Shown in pieces: positions 9,403-20,152 of a stretch of DNA of 64,000 bases. Numbering within the stretch: the stretch's first letter is position 1; each line of letters starts with the position of its first letter. Where the stretch lies: NCBI GenBank assembly GCA_030512335.1, contig JAULSU010000004.1, positions 2,046,001-2,110,000 of the forward strand, read 5' to 3'. The notes below the pieces were generated by a model that searched no databases, was not told where the DNA came from, and worked only from the letters and a program-made list of their open reading frames with translations. Origin of the DNA: Immersiella caudata (Eukaryota > Ascomycota > Sordariomycetes > Sordariales > Lasiosphaeriaceae). Made by a program: the position numbers and the translations under genes.

Positions 9403-11211
9403 ATGAATCTAGTCCCTCCGCATTACACCTATGCCCGCCTCCCTTCTCCCCTGGCCCGCACCATCCGTCTGATCAGGGTCCTACCCTCCCCCGATCCTCT
9501 CGCACGTGTCTCTATCGAGATCGAAACCCATCCTCTCTCCTCAACCCCCCCTTACGACGCCATCTCTTACGTCTGGGGCGAACCTGACGACTCTGAAACA
9601 GTCCCATTTGTGACTTGCAGCGATGAATCCATCCTCAAAGTTACACCAAACTTGCACTGGGCATTGCGACGCGTGCGGGGTACTGGTGGTGATCCTGTTA
9701 GTGTCTGGGCGGATGCGATCTGCATCAACCAGAACGACGACGAAGAGCGCAGCGCGCAGGTGGCCTTCATGGGGGAGATATACGCGAGTGCCCGCCGTGT
9801 GTTGGTGTGCATGGGGGATGCACCGACGCGTGGTGCGGAAAAGGAGGTGGCGAAGCTAGTCGAAGCGGTGAAGCTATTTCGGGACTCTGAGCTGGGGTTG
9901 GATCATGCTTGCGGTGAGCACGATCGACTGAGAAGATTGCGTTCATCGCTGCAGGAAGCGGACAGGTCTTGGGAGGCGCTGTCAGAGGTGATGTTGAGAC
10001 CTTGGTTCACAAGGGTGTGGGTGATCCAGGAAGTGGGCTTGGCAAGGGAGCCAGTGGTGCTCTATGGAACCGAGGAGTTCGGCTACCGCGACCTGGTGAG
10101 GACCGCAGACTGGGCCAACGGGCAGATTTCGCTCCTGCGATACCGAATACAGACGTGGAGGATCCATGTTGAGTGGATGGAATGGTCACGCCCGAATGCT
10201 CCCCCGGAGCGAACTCTCTGGAACCTTTTGGACCACGCATCGTTGTTGACCTGCCGGGATCCGCGGGACAGGATCTACGCGCTGCTGGGACACCCTGTGG
10301 CGCGAACAGAAGGTGGTCGGCGACCGCTCTTCATCCCAGACTACACCAGGCCATTGAACGGGCTGTACGTTGAAGTCACCGAGGCCCTGCTCCGAATGGT
10401 GGGGCTGAAGACGCTAGTATCTGTCGAGCACACGCCTGAGAGTCTAGAGGATGGCTGTCCCTCGTGGGTGATTCGCTGGCATATCCAAGCAAAGTTCAAC
10501 GACATCTCGGGCTCCTCCATGGTCATTTTCGATGCTGGTGGCCAAGCTGATCCTGCCCATCCAGCGAGGATCAACGGGCCTCGTCTCAGACTTTGGGGCC
10601 GCATGGTCGACAAGGTGTCGAGTTGCTTCGAGTTCCGCTTCTTTGTTGCAGCATCGTGTGCTCTTGGCTTTCGGGACGCCCAGGATCGCAGACGAAGATT
10701 CGAGACGCGCCAGTTCATAGACTTTCTCGTCCCCGAGTCGACTTCCAGCAGGGGCCGGGAAGATGTTCAACTGGCCTTTATCGACACGGTATGCGCCGGT
10801 CGCGTGGGCGGAGACCGCCGAGAACGCCTTCGGTGTTTCTTTTTGCTCTTGGCTCTGCTCGACCAGGAGTTTTCGGGGAGCAGTCGGGATTGGTCCGATC
10901 CAGCAGACATTGATGTCTTGAGTGACCCTGACGCAGTGGGAGCAGCGGACCTTTGGGACACGATCGACCTGTACGCCTCAGGCAGGGTGTTCGCAGTGAC
11001 GGTTGAAGGCAAGTTCGCTCTCCTCCCGCAAGTCTCGCAACCGGGGGATGAGATATGCATAATTCGCGGATTGGATGTCCCAGTCGTGACGCGTCTGAGT
11101 GGCGACGGAGCTTCCCATATTCTCCTTGGGGAGGCATATGTGAACGGTATCATGGACGGAGAGGCGTTGCATGTGGCTGGTGAGGAGGACTCGGAACTTG
11201 TGATTTGTTGA
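9403..11211 (+). CDS. HET-domain (heterokaryon incompatibility) protein 1
   Basis: A single-exon gene of 602 residues starting MNLVPPHYTYARLPSP at the first good ATG. The HET domain (PF06985 type) spans about residues 48-210. Its blocks are visible as YDAISYVWGEPDD, VWADAICINQNDDEERS, then MGEIYASARRVLVCMGDA, and MLRPWFTRVWVIQEVGLA. HET proteins mediate programmed cell death on fusion of genetically different hyphae. The C-terminal half (LTCRDPRDRIYALLGHP, then a long variable region) has the usual architecture of this class and no extra recognised domain. It is one of three HET genes in this window. Confidence 0.88.
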   Translation: MNLVPPHYTYARLPSPLARTIRLIRVLPSPDPLARVSIEIETHPLSSTPPYDAISYVWGEPDDSETVPFVTCSDESILKVTPNLHWALRRVRGTGGDPVSVWADAICINQNDDEERSAQVAFMGEIYASARRVLVCMGDAPTRGAEKEVAKLVEAVKLFRDSELGLDHACGEHDRLRRLRSSLQEADRSWEALSEVMLRPWFTRVWVIQEVGLAREPVVLYGTEEFGYRDLVRTADWANGQISLLRYRIQTWRIHVEWMEWSRPNAPPERTLWNLLDHASLLTCRDPRDRIYALLGHPVARTEGGRRPLFIPDYTRPLNGLYVEVTEALLRMVGLKTLVSVEHTPESLEDGCPSWVIRWHIQAKFNDISGSSMVIFDAGGQADPAHPARINGPRLRLWGRMVDKVSSCFEFRFFVAASCALGFRDAQDRRRRFETRQFIDFLVPESTSSRGREDVQLAFIDTVCAGRVGGDRRERLRCFFLLLALLDQEFSGSSRDWSDPADIDVLSDPDAVGAADLWDTIDLYASGRVFAVTVEGKFALLPQVSQPGDEICIIRGLDVPVVTRLSGDGASHILLGEAYVNGIMDGEALHVAGEEDSELVIC

Positions 11212-11952
11212 CTCTCTGCAGGGGTATTTTTTCGGGAGTTTGCATGGCTTGGCATGAGTCAGGCAACCCCGTCAGCTCGCTCCTCAGCTCGCTCCTCAGC
11301 TGAGAGTGAAAAAAAAAACAAAAAACAAAAAACAAAAACAACAAAAAAACCCTAGAATTCTCTGAGCGTGGGGGAGTGCTGGTGCGGTGCGTTGGAGGTG
11401 ATGGTTCCCGATTCTCTCCATAGTAGGGAGACCCTGCAAGTCTGTGTTGTTTTGGCGAGCAAATTCCATGCGGCTGGAAAGGAAAACGCCGTGGCGCGTG
11501 GCGCTAAGACCAGATCCAAATGCCAAGATCGTTAGGGCTTGCTAGCCGCTTCCTCCCCACCCATAAATCGACGGCTTAGTCCACTTTTGGTCATCTCGAC
11601 GCCAGCCACAACGGTTCCGGGCCATCCACCGCAGCCATATTCGCACCACCCACGCTATGCCAAGAAAACCAAAAAACGCCTTCCCGGGTTCTTGCAAGGG
11701 TCCTCCCCAGATCGCGGTAGGGGCTCAAGCCATCTCTCCCATGGCGTGGATGCATGTCCAAGGGGGCGCGTTCTGGGTGCGCCATGCTTATTTCCCGGGA
11801 TCCTTGGGACCAGCTCGACATGTAAAAACGCGTCAAGGCGCTCCTCTCCAGGCGTTGGCCACCCTCCTTCGGCTGTCCATTCGCCATCATTGACGTCGTT
11901 GTTTGGTCTCCTGTGAGGCCGTCCACTCATTACCTTCCCCCCTCTTTTCACC
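11212..11952. other. Intergenic gap with A-rich tract
   Basis: About 740 bp without a supportable gene. Positions 11309-11350 are an A-rich run built from CAAAAAA-like units. The rest is promoter of the aspartic protease gene. Open frames here on both strands have no homology I recognise. Confidence 0.4.
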
Positions 11953-14456
11953 ATGTCGCCGAGGCTCCGAATCCTCGCGGCGGCCCTCCCGGCAGCGGCG
12001 GCGGCCCTCGATTTGTTTAGCGACACCCGAATCGTGCAAGAACCAGGCCTCATTCGCTTCCCCGTTACCGCTACCGAGGGTGGAACCATCGTCGGCCCGC
12101 TGGCCAAGCGGCAGATCGAGGTTGGCTCTTTGGCCGCCCTGTCTGGAACCCTGTATACTGTCAACATCAACATCGGTACGCCTGGCCAAACGGTGCCGGT
12201 TCAATTCGATACAGGCTCATCGGAGCTGTGGGTCAACCCAGTCTGTTCAAAGTCGACCACTCCTTCCTTTTGCGATGCTCAAGGGCGCTTCACCTTGTCC
12301 TCTTCCATCGTCAACTACGGTGTCGGCGGCTCTGTGACGTACGGGACCGGCTATGCTGAATTCGACTACGTCTCCGACTTTGTACGCCTCGGCTCCGCCA
12401 CCATAACGCAGCAGATCTTTGGCGTTGCGACCGATAGCGCACACGCTGTGGTTGGAATTATGGGTGCTGGCCCTGCTCTTACCGGGTGGTCATCCGCTGG
12501 GTATCCGCTGGTTATCGACAGTCTTTAGTAAGTGGAATTGGGGGCACAGGAAATAAATGGAAGGGGGGGCAATAAGCTGATATTAGCCACAGCGACCAGA
12601 GCCTCATCAACAGCCGTGCCTTCAGTATGGACCTGCGCGGCTTTGACAGCCCCGACGGCGCTGTTATCTTTGGTGGTATCGATACCAAGAAGTACCAGGG
12701 CTCCCTCGTCAAGCTGCCCGTTGTGCCTGACGACCAGTCTCCCGATGGATTGACCCGGTGGTATATCCGCCTCGCCGGCATCAAGGTCAGCCAGCCTGGC
12801 GGTTCTGTCGTCGATGTCTACACCAAGCCGGAGGGTCAAGCGGGCCAGGCCTTCCTCGTCGACAGCGGCTACACGCTGTCCGCTTTGCCAACCCCCATCT
12901 TCAACAATCTCGTCGCTGCTTTTCCATCAGCCTCGTATGTTCCATCTTCCGATCTCTACACTGTGGACTGCATGGACCCCGGCGAGGGCGGCACCATCGA
13001 CTTCATCTTTGGCGACGAGCTCAACAGCAAGACCATCAAGGTGCCGTATTACGACTTTGTCTGGCACGCTCCGGGTACCAGCGTGTGCGTCCTGGGTGCC
13101 TTCGAGGACTCGTTTCCAGTACTTGGCGATACATTCCTCCGGTCCGCGTACGTCGTGTACGATTGGGACAACCGCAACATCCACCTCGCGCAATCCGAAA
13201 ACTGTGGTTCCAACCTTGTGGCGATTGGCCAGGGCGCCAATGCTGTCCCCAACCTTACAGGCGAATGCTCCCCATCCACACCTCCGGTCTCTTCGGTGCC
13301 CCCCGTGGCCAGTTCCTCGGCACCCGTCAGCTCGATCCCCGTCAGCGCTTCCAGTTCTTCCATCCTGCCCTCCAGCGCACAGTCAAGCGCGCCTCCATCA
13401 TCGAGTTCAACGCCTCCCCCGTCCAGCTCGGTGCCTCCTTCGTCGATCTCGATTCCCCCTTCCGTCTCAGCCTCGGCTTCGGTCTCCAGCTCAGCCCCCG
13501 CCAGCGTATCTTCGGAAGAGCCATGGTGTGACCCGGAGGAAGAGGACCCCAGCTCGGTGCCAAGCTCGTCTGAGGCTAGTTCCACGCCTGCCTCTGTTCC
13601 CAGTTCCTCCGAGCCCGCCCCCAGCTCGGTGCCCGCCAGTTCGACTCCCAGTTCATCGGTGCCAATGTCGTCCGCCCCTAGCTCAGCCGCTCCCAGCTCC
13701 ATTCCCTCATCTGCCGCCCCGTCCTCCAGCGTGTCCGTTTCGATTGCACCGTCCAGCTCCGTCCCTGCCTCCAGCCCCGCTGTCAGCTCCGGCCCAGTGT
13801 CTTCGATTACATCGTCTTCCTCTGTTGCTCCCTCCTCCAAGCCCGTCGACACAATCACCTACACCCGCACCGACATCTACACCATCACCTCTTGCCCTCC
13901 TCACGTCTACAACTGCCACCCTGGCCACGTCACCACCGAAATCGTCGCCGTCACCACCACCGTCTGTCCCCAGACCACGGCAACCTACGCCATCCCGCAG
14001 ACCTACGTCTGCCCTGGTGTTGCTCACGGCTGCAAGCCTGGCGAGACTATCACCACCAAGGTTCCTCTCACACTGAAGCCTCACGTCCCTGGTGGAAAGC
14101 CGGTCGCTATTCCTCAGGGTCCCCACGGAGGAAATGGGCCGGCGCATGGTCCTGTGCCGACGGGTGTCTTCAGGCCCGGGCATGGTGTTCCTGGTAGACC
14201 TGCTGCGCCGGGTGGTGGGCACGGGAACGGCGGCGGATACGTCCCGCACCCGACCGGTGGTGCCCCGGCTCCTCAACCGCCAAGCCCCACGCAGGTTGGC
14301 GGTGCGGGTGTGGGTGCCCCCGCGCCGACGACGTTGGCGACGCAGGCTCCTGCGACGTACGGTGGCGCGAAGCCCACGGGGGTGTACACTGCTGGTGCTG
14401 CACAAGTTGTCGCGCCGTGGTTGGCGGGTTTGGCGATGTTTGGTGTCATGTTGTAA
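11953..14456 (+). CDS. GPI-anchored aspartic protease (yapsin/opsB-like, A1)
   Basis: A secreted pepsin-family endopeptidase of 814 residues, with exons 11953-12527 and 12587-14456 (59-bp intron). It has a signal peptide (residues 1-19), a Lys-Arg site at 52-53 suited to Kex2 processing, and the first catalytic motif FDTGSS (Asp86). The second motif is VDSGYT (Asp284), using Ser instead of the usual Thr, which is normal in this subfamily. Residues about 420-620 form a long Ser/Pro/Ala linker, likely heavily O-glycosylated. A repeated Cys-containing unit follows (ITSCPPHVYNCHPGHVTT, then QTYVCPGVAHGCKPG), then a Gly/Pro-rich stretch. The hydrophobic end AQVVAPWLAGLAMFGVML fits a GPI signal. 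It probably works at the cell wall or plasma membrane on wall proteins and proproteins. Confidence 0.88.
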
Positions 14457-14480
14457 TGTGTTTGGTTCTAGGCGTTTGCG

Positions 14481-14517
14481 GAGGGGGAAGGAGGGGGAAG
14501 GAGGGGGAAGGAGGTGG
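14481..14517 (+). repeat. G-rich tandem repeat downstream of the protease gene
   Basis: Three units of a GAGGGGGAAG decamer, followed by GAGGTGG, begin 25 bp after the stop codon. Runs of five Gs on the sense strand would place a potential G-quadruplex in the 3' untranslated region. Confidence 0.7.
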
Positions 14518-15953
14518 TAATGATTTGTGGTGAATGGAAGGGTTTGCTTTCCGCTTGCTCTGCGAAGAATAATGTTAGACTTCGAGTATATATAATTTGG
14601 GTGAGATACCCCCACATTGATAGGCGTTAATTCATTTTGTTGCGACGCCTCACTGATCGGATCGAGATGGTGTCCAGATTAGCGGTGGAACAGGAGAGTT
14701 GGCAGGTGGAGGAAGGAGGCGGTGGGCTGCCTGCCCAAGTGCCCGAAGGCTTGGTAAGGCCGAGGGCTCACACACCGACGAGGGTTTTGTGGAGTCAACT
14801 CGGATCTCCAACTGTTGCGGGGAGGCCATGCCGCTAGCACTTCTCCCGGTTTTGTCTGATGCTGGTTCAAAGTCTTCAATTCACTCGTTCTCTGCTCTGC
14901 CTGGTCGTTTCGGGCGAGCCAGTCACTGCCCTCTCGGGAGACCAGAATTTTTCTCGTTGCCCTCTTTCCTTTTTAAATACCGCAGCGGCAAATCCAGGAG
15001 GCCAGCACGCAGTGCAAAAAAAAAAATTTAAAAAAAATTTCGACACATATATGGCACACGCCGTGTTGGCCTCGAATGGAGGGCTCTGATTGCAGGCCTT
15101 TGCGCAGGGACCTAAAATGGAAGGGTCAAGCTTCTGGCATGTACGTAAGCGAAAGGGGCTGCGCGATTGAATCTATTCAACTGCGAATAGCTTCCATTGC
15201 GCGAAAGAAAGAAAACACCGCAACGGGGAATTGAACAAAAGTATTTCAAGCGAAAGCGGACCACTTGATCGCTCGACCACTGGCCAGTTTGATTGATTCG
15301 AAAAAGTCTGTCCTCGCCGCTGATATGGGCTGAACAGCATCCAGGGAAGGAGCAAGCCCCCTTGAGGCTTTGGCCAATCAGAGGCCAGGCGGCTAACACG
15401 CTGTGTTGAAACGGCACGAGGTGTAGGAATTATAAGGCCTAACACGGCATGTTGCCCTTCTTATTCGGCCACTACGGTAGCTTCCTCGTTCCTTCCTACA
15501 GAGGGCCCAAACCATCTGCCGTGCGAACCCGCCGAGCGCCTCCATTCCCTCTTGCGCTATCCCAGCGTCGGGATTGATTGCTTTCCTCCCGTTGAATTCG
15601 CCCTCATGAACTCTAAACAGAAAAGTACCGTCTGCTGACCTTGGAAGTCTTGCGATGAGTTCAGAGATGTGATGCTCGGGTTGACCATTGAGCAACTCCT
15701 TGCCCTCGAGGACTCGTACTACTCGCTCCGTTGCTACACCGCCTCGGTACGCCGTCGTCTGATGCCCCTCCGCCGAGAACACGCATGTCAAGGAGAGCGT
15801 TTCCAGTACGATGCGCTGAACAAGTTGGCCTACCACGTCTTCATTCTCAAAAACGCCGATTACCGCGCCAAGCTCAACTAAAACACCATCAATCGCCGCG
15901 GTTGCAAAGGTATTGACTGCTTCCGTCATGATCAATCAGACCCGCCGCCAGAG
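14518..15953. other. Long intergenic region
   Basis: About 1.4 kb with no gene I can support. It contains an A-run/T-run segment at about 15017-15041. A 70-codon plus-strand frame (15672-15881) overlaps a 179-codon minus-strand frame (15393-15929); both look partly coding-like, and I cannot choose between them. Confidence 0.35.
15218..15296 (-). other. tRNA-like relic (possible decayed tRNA-Ser or SINE)
   Basis: Read on the minus strand, this has a box-A-like TGGCCAGTGG, a CTTGAAA loop resembling a Ser-UGA anticodon loop, and a box-B-like GTTCAATTCC at roughly tRNA spacing. The acceptor and T stems do not pair, so it is at best a degenerate copy or a tRNA-derived element. Confidence 0.2.
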
Positions 15954-16575
15954 ATGGAAGACCGCGAAGAAGAAGGCCAAAAGCTCATGTCTCACCCAGC
16001 CATCAAGAAAAGCCGCAAGATCATCTTCTCGGTAGCATGCATGGTCCTTGACCTCCTCGCCGTATGCACGATTGTCAACCTCCTCCTCGGTGCGGATGAC
16101 GGCCGCGGACTTGTTCCCAGGACTCCTGTGACCATCGCAGCATGGATCCTCAACCCGGACACCATCATATGGCCAATAGGAATGGCCTCCGCTGCCCTAG
16201 TTCCCCTTACTCTGTCCAGCACGGGCCCAGGAGACCACCGTCCGTTGGTCCTCGAATTACTCACGTACGCTGTGAGTGCGTTAACCGCCGTGCAAGCCAT
16301 GAAGATCTCGGTTGCGACCTTCGAAAACAGCGAGCACGACACTATCGTCAACACCATCATCGCAGCCACCCTGCTGGTGCTGGATTGGGTAATGAGGCTC
16401 GTCCATTTGGGCAGCTCTCGCTTGGGCTTTGGGCTCAGCAGGTTGGTATATCGACGCCTTCTGGTACCACATGCCACTGTATCCGACTCTAATAATCTGC
16501 ATCCTGGTTAGTTACAGTCTGATGGCTGTCGGGGCTTTGGCGGTGGCCACTGTTGGCCTCTCCTATGTCGTTTAG
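15954..16575 (+). pseudogene. Polytopic membrane protein, frameshifted
   Basis: From the ATG at 15954 the frame encodes several hydrophobic segments: IIFSVACMVLDLLAVCTIV, VTIAAWILNPDTIIWPIGM, and TIVNTIIAATLLVLDW. After about 16392 this frame loses its character, and the frame shifted by one base continues SSIWAALAWALGSAGWYIDA and PTLIICILVSYSLMAVGALA, which is clearly membrane protein. No splice pair joins the two in phase. One extra A at about 16395 (GTAATGAGG for GTAATGGG) explains the change. The shifted frame stops at 16573 (TAG), possibly another former Trp codon, because coding-like sequence (AVVEPLALVTVFLRN) continues beyond it. This is either a young pseudogene or a sequence error. 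No family was recognised. Confidence 0.5.
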
Positions 16576-17493
16576 CGAGCGGTGGTAGAGCCCTTGGCGC
16601 TTGTGACAGTCTTCTTACGAAATGGGGGACATACTCGGCTTGACAAGCATCAAGATCTTCGATAGGAAGGCAGAGGCGCCTCTTTATGTCCTGATGGCTG
16701 CTCATCGATTGAGCGACATTGTTTGGATATTAGCATCAACATGGGTCGTCATCCCAAGGCAAGCCACCGCAGCGAGTGCAACCACTCGGAGTCGACCAAC
16801 CATCGGGCTCGGCGCCGTTGGCGACCCGGCTCCCGCATTACCCGAGTCCGAGATGCTCGGCGGGCATTTGGATCTTCCCCCCTCTTGTCACCTTACGTCA
16901 CGTTGCCCGATCCTACGGCGGGGTAAACGGGCGCGACGGCCACAAAAGGAAGCCGGCTGCAATGATACCATACTTTGCTTATGAACGCAACCGTAGCACC
17001 TTCCTGGAAGGAAAAGAGTCGCCTTGGCATTCGCACAACCCCTCCACGATGACGACAGATAAAGGCGCCCCGCCGGCTTTTTTCCTGCGGTTACCAAGAA
17101 GCACCAAGAAGATGCCAAGTGAACCTGCAGGGGAGTTGTACGGCATTCTTGGTAAGAACGGCCGAAAAGCAGCTCCCAGCCACTCAGAGAGGCCAATCGG
17201 AGCAACCAACATTTCGGAGTCGGTGAGGTGATTGGGACGCACGCCGCCCAGACATCGCAAACTCTCACAAAAACAACCTTCCATAGGATCCCTGTGCTGC
17301 GATGGCACCACAACGATATATTAATTGCTCGGTTCACCCGACCATTGCCGTTCCTTACCGTTGAGCCGTAGATGCAGCTCTTTGTTCAAAACGGACACCG
17401 TCAGCGCGGTGCTGCAACACAATTCCATTGTCCCCTTACCCTCCCCCAGACCCATTGCATTGTCCCAACCCGGCGGGTAACCTCGTGTCAAAC
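16576..17493. other. Intergenic region with possible end of the broken membrane gene
   Basis: A frame from the ATG at 16622 contains a hydrophobic stretch (PLYVLMAAHRLSDIVWILAS) that could be a shifted exon of the preceding membrane gene. From about 16800 to 17493 I see no gene; the end is the promoter of the metallopeptidase. Confidence 0.3.
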
Positions 17494-19985
17494 ATGAGGT
17501 CATTCCTGCCCGTCCTGTCCCTCGCGGGCCTCGCATCGGCATGTCAGCGCGACTTCAGCACCCCGCAGCACACGCACAGGAAGCCGCTGGTCCGACGGGC
17601 AACGCAATTCCCGCCCGTCCTTAGCCAGCACGAGACCCTCCTGGCCAACTCGTTCGATGCCAACTCCATTGACGACTGGGCTCACTACTACGGCCACGAG
17701 AACAAGCTCGCTGGCCTCGGTAAAGCTGCGGCCGAGTGGACGAGAGACCGCTGGGCCGAGAACGGCGTCGATGCGTCGCTCAAGACGTATCATGTCTACT
17801 TGAGCTACCCGGTCCACCAGTCCCTGTCCATCACCTATGGGAACGGGACCTCGAGCGAGGTCAAGATTCAGGAGGATGAGCTCCCGGAAGACGATGCGAC
17901 GGGCCAGGAGGGCAATGTTCCCACTTTCAATGGGTACTCGGCCTCGGGGAATGTCACGGCGGAATATGTTTACGTTGGGTGAGCCGATTCCTGCCACAAC
18001 ACGAGGTAGAAGAGGAGAACGGGCGCTGACAAGCACTAGACGCGGAACAGGAGCGGACTTTGAACGCCTGGTTGACCTCGGCGTTGACCTCGACGGAAAG
18101 ATTGCGTTGATCCGCTATGGAGGCATCTTCCGCGGGTTGAAGGTCAAGAACGCACAGGATCACGGCATGATTGGTGCCGTCATCTTCACCGATCCCGCCG
18201 ATGATGGAAACGTGACTGTTGCCAAGGGCGTTGCAGCCTATCCCGGTATGCTTCCATCATCCCCACTGAATGACCTCATGAATCCGGCTAACAAAGATAC
18301 AAGATGGGCCGGCCAGGAACCCTGATGCCGTCCAAAAGGGGTCCGTCCTTTTCCTCTCAACTTACCCCGGCGACCCTACCACCCCTGGATATCCCTCCCA
18401 CGAGGGCGTCCCCCGTACGGATCCCAGTGTAGTGACACCCAGGATCCCCTCTCTCCCCATCTCCTACCGCGCCGCCCAGCCTCTGCTGCAGGCCCTAAAT
18501 GGCCACGGTCTCGAGGCGTCGGCTGTCAACCGCACCGGCTGGAAGGGCGCCCTCGAGGCCGAGTACCGCACTGGACCTGCTCCTGGCGTCAAGTTCTCCC
18601 TCAACAATCAGATGGAGGGGAAGATCACGCCTGTTTGGAACGTGATTGGCTTCATCAACGGTACCAACTCGGACGAGACGGTTGTCATTGGCAACCACAG
18701 AGATACCTGGATGAGAGGTGCGTTGGCTTGGCGCTCCTTTTGCAACTGAGCGCTAACCCCCGATGACAGGCGGCACCGGTGATCCTAATTCTGGATCTGC
18801 CATCCTTGTTGAATTCACCAAAGCCATCAAGAAGCTCCGCGAATCAGGTTGGAACCCCAAGCGCAACATGTATGCCCCCCCCCCCCCCCTTCCTCCCCCT
18901 TCCTCCCTTCTCCCCCTTCCTGCCTTCTCCCCTTCTCCCCTTCTCCCCTTTTCCCCTTTTCCCCTTTCGAGTCAAAACTAACACACTCTCCAGCGTCCTC
19001 GGCTCCTGGGACGCCGAAGAATACGGCCTCCTCGGCTCCACCGAATGGGTAGAAGAACACGTCGACTGGCTCAAGGAAACCGCCGTCGCCTACCTCAACA
19101 TCGACGTCGCCGTGTCTGGCCCGCGGCCCGGGTTAGCCGGTACCCCCGAGCTGCACACCCTTGCCACCGAGACCTTCAAGAAGGTCATCCATCCCAACTT
19201 TGGCGCTTTCAACATCTCGCTTTACGACGCGTGGCAGACTGTTTATGCTGGCAAGGGCCGCGTGGAGCCGCTTGGGAGCGGGAGTGATTTCACCGCTTTC
19301 TTGCACTCTGGTATTTCTGCTGTATGTCTCCCTTCCACCCCTCACTTCCCAAGATAACATGACCTAATGACATGAAACACAGCTCGACCTCGGCTCAGGC
19401 CAAGGCGCAGGCGATCCCATTTGGCATTACCACTCTAACTACGACACCTACCACTGGATGGCCACCTACGGCGATCCCGGTTTCCACGTCCACTCCGCCA
19501 TCGGCCAGTACCTCTCCATCCTGGTCTATCACTTGGTCACCGACACCATCATCCCCTTTGATATCCCCGTGTACACCACCGAGCTCCGCGGCTACCTCGA
19601 GGATCTCGACGACGCTATTGCCGCGTCGGGAGAGGAAATCGACACGGCTCCCATCGCAAAGGCTATTGACGTCTTTGACAAGGCCGCTAACGCGATCGAT
19701 GCGCTTGCCAAGACGGCGGGAAGCAGCAAAGATGCAGGGTTGATCAAGCTGGTGAACTCGAAGTACAGGGACTTCCAACGCGGTTTCGTCTCGCAAGGCG
19801 GGTTGCCGAACAGGGAGTTTTTCAAGCATGTCGTGACGGCGCCGGGATTGGATACCGGGTATGCGGCTGTAACGTTTGCTGGTGTCACGGAGGGTGTGCA
19901 GTATAAGAACTACGATGTGGCTAGGGAGTGGGTTGGGAAGGTTGCTGGGGGTATTTTGAGGGCGGCGGAGATCTTGGCGATATAG
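17494..19985 (+). CDS. M28 metallopeptidase, glutamate carboxypeptidase II-like
   Basis: A secreted dizinc peptidase of the transferrin-receptor/N-acetylated-alpha-linked acidic dipeptidase group, 711 residues. Exons are 17494-17978, 18040-18245, 18304-18717, 18770-18869, 18994-19321 and 19383-19985; all junctions keep frame. A signal peptide (MRSFLPVLSLAGLASA) is followed by a PA domain (about 140-320) and the M28 catalytic domain. Metal ligands by analogy with human GCPII are His362 (NHRDTWMRGG), Asp373 (GDPNSGSA), Glu411 with catalytic Glu410 (SWDAEEYGLLGS), Asp439 (YLNIDVAVSG) and His528 (WHYHSNYDTYHW). The C-terminal helical dimerisation domain is present. Intron 4 (18870-18993) is a C/T-rich tract. 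The full set of ligands suggests an active peptidase removing C-terminal acidic residues or trimming peptides outside the cell or in the vacuole. Confidence 0.92.
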
Positions 19986-20152
19986 GGAAGTCCATAATAG
20001 GGGAAATTAATGTTTATAAATCGAAATGATAATGGCAGTGTGGTGTCCAAAGAATGCATCAGTTGAATGAACATTCTCCAGTGTTGGGGCCTGCCTTCGA
20101 ATCTCCTGACTTCACCCCCTTGATCCCCAGCAGTCGTGGGCCAGCCAGCCGT

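Noticed and set aside
12814..14076. Long plus-strand frame inside the aspartic protease gene
   Set aside because: It is the Pro/Ser/Arg-rich shadow frame of the serine-rich linker and has no independent motifs.
15393..15929. 179-codon minus-strand frame (MTEAVNTFATAAIDGVLVEL)
   Set aside because: It overlaps a plausible 70-codon frame on the other strand, has no homology I recognise, and its C-terminal third is Arg-rich chance-like text. I could not decide that it is a gene.
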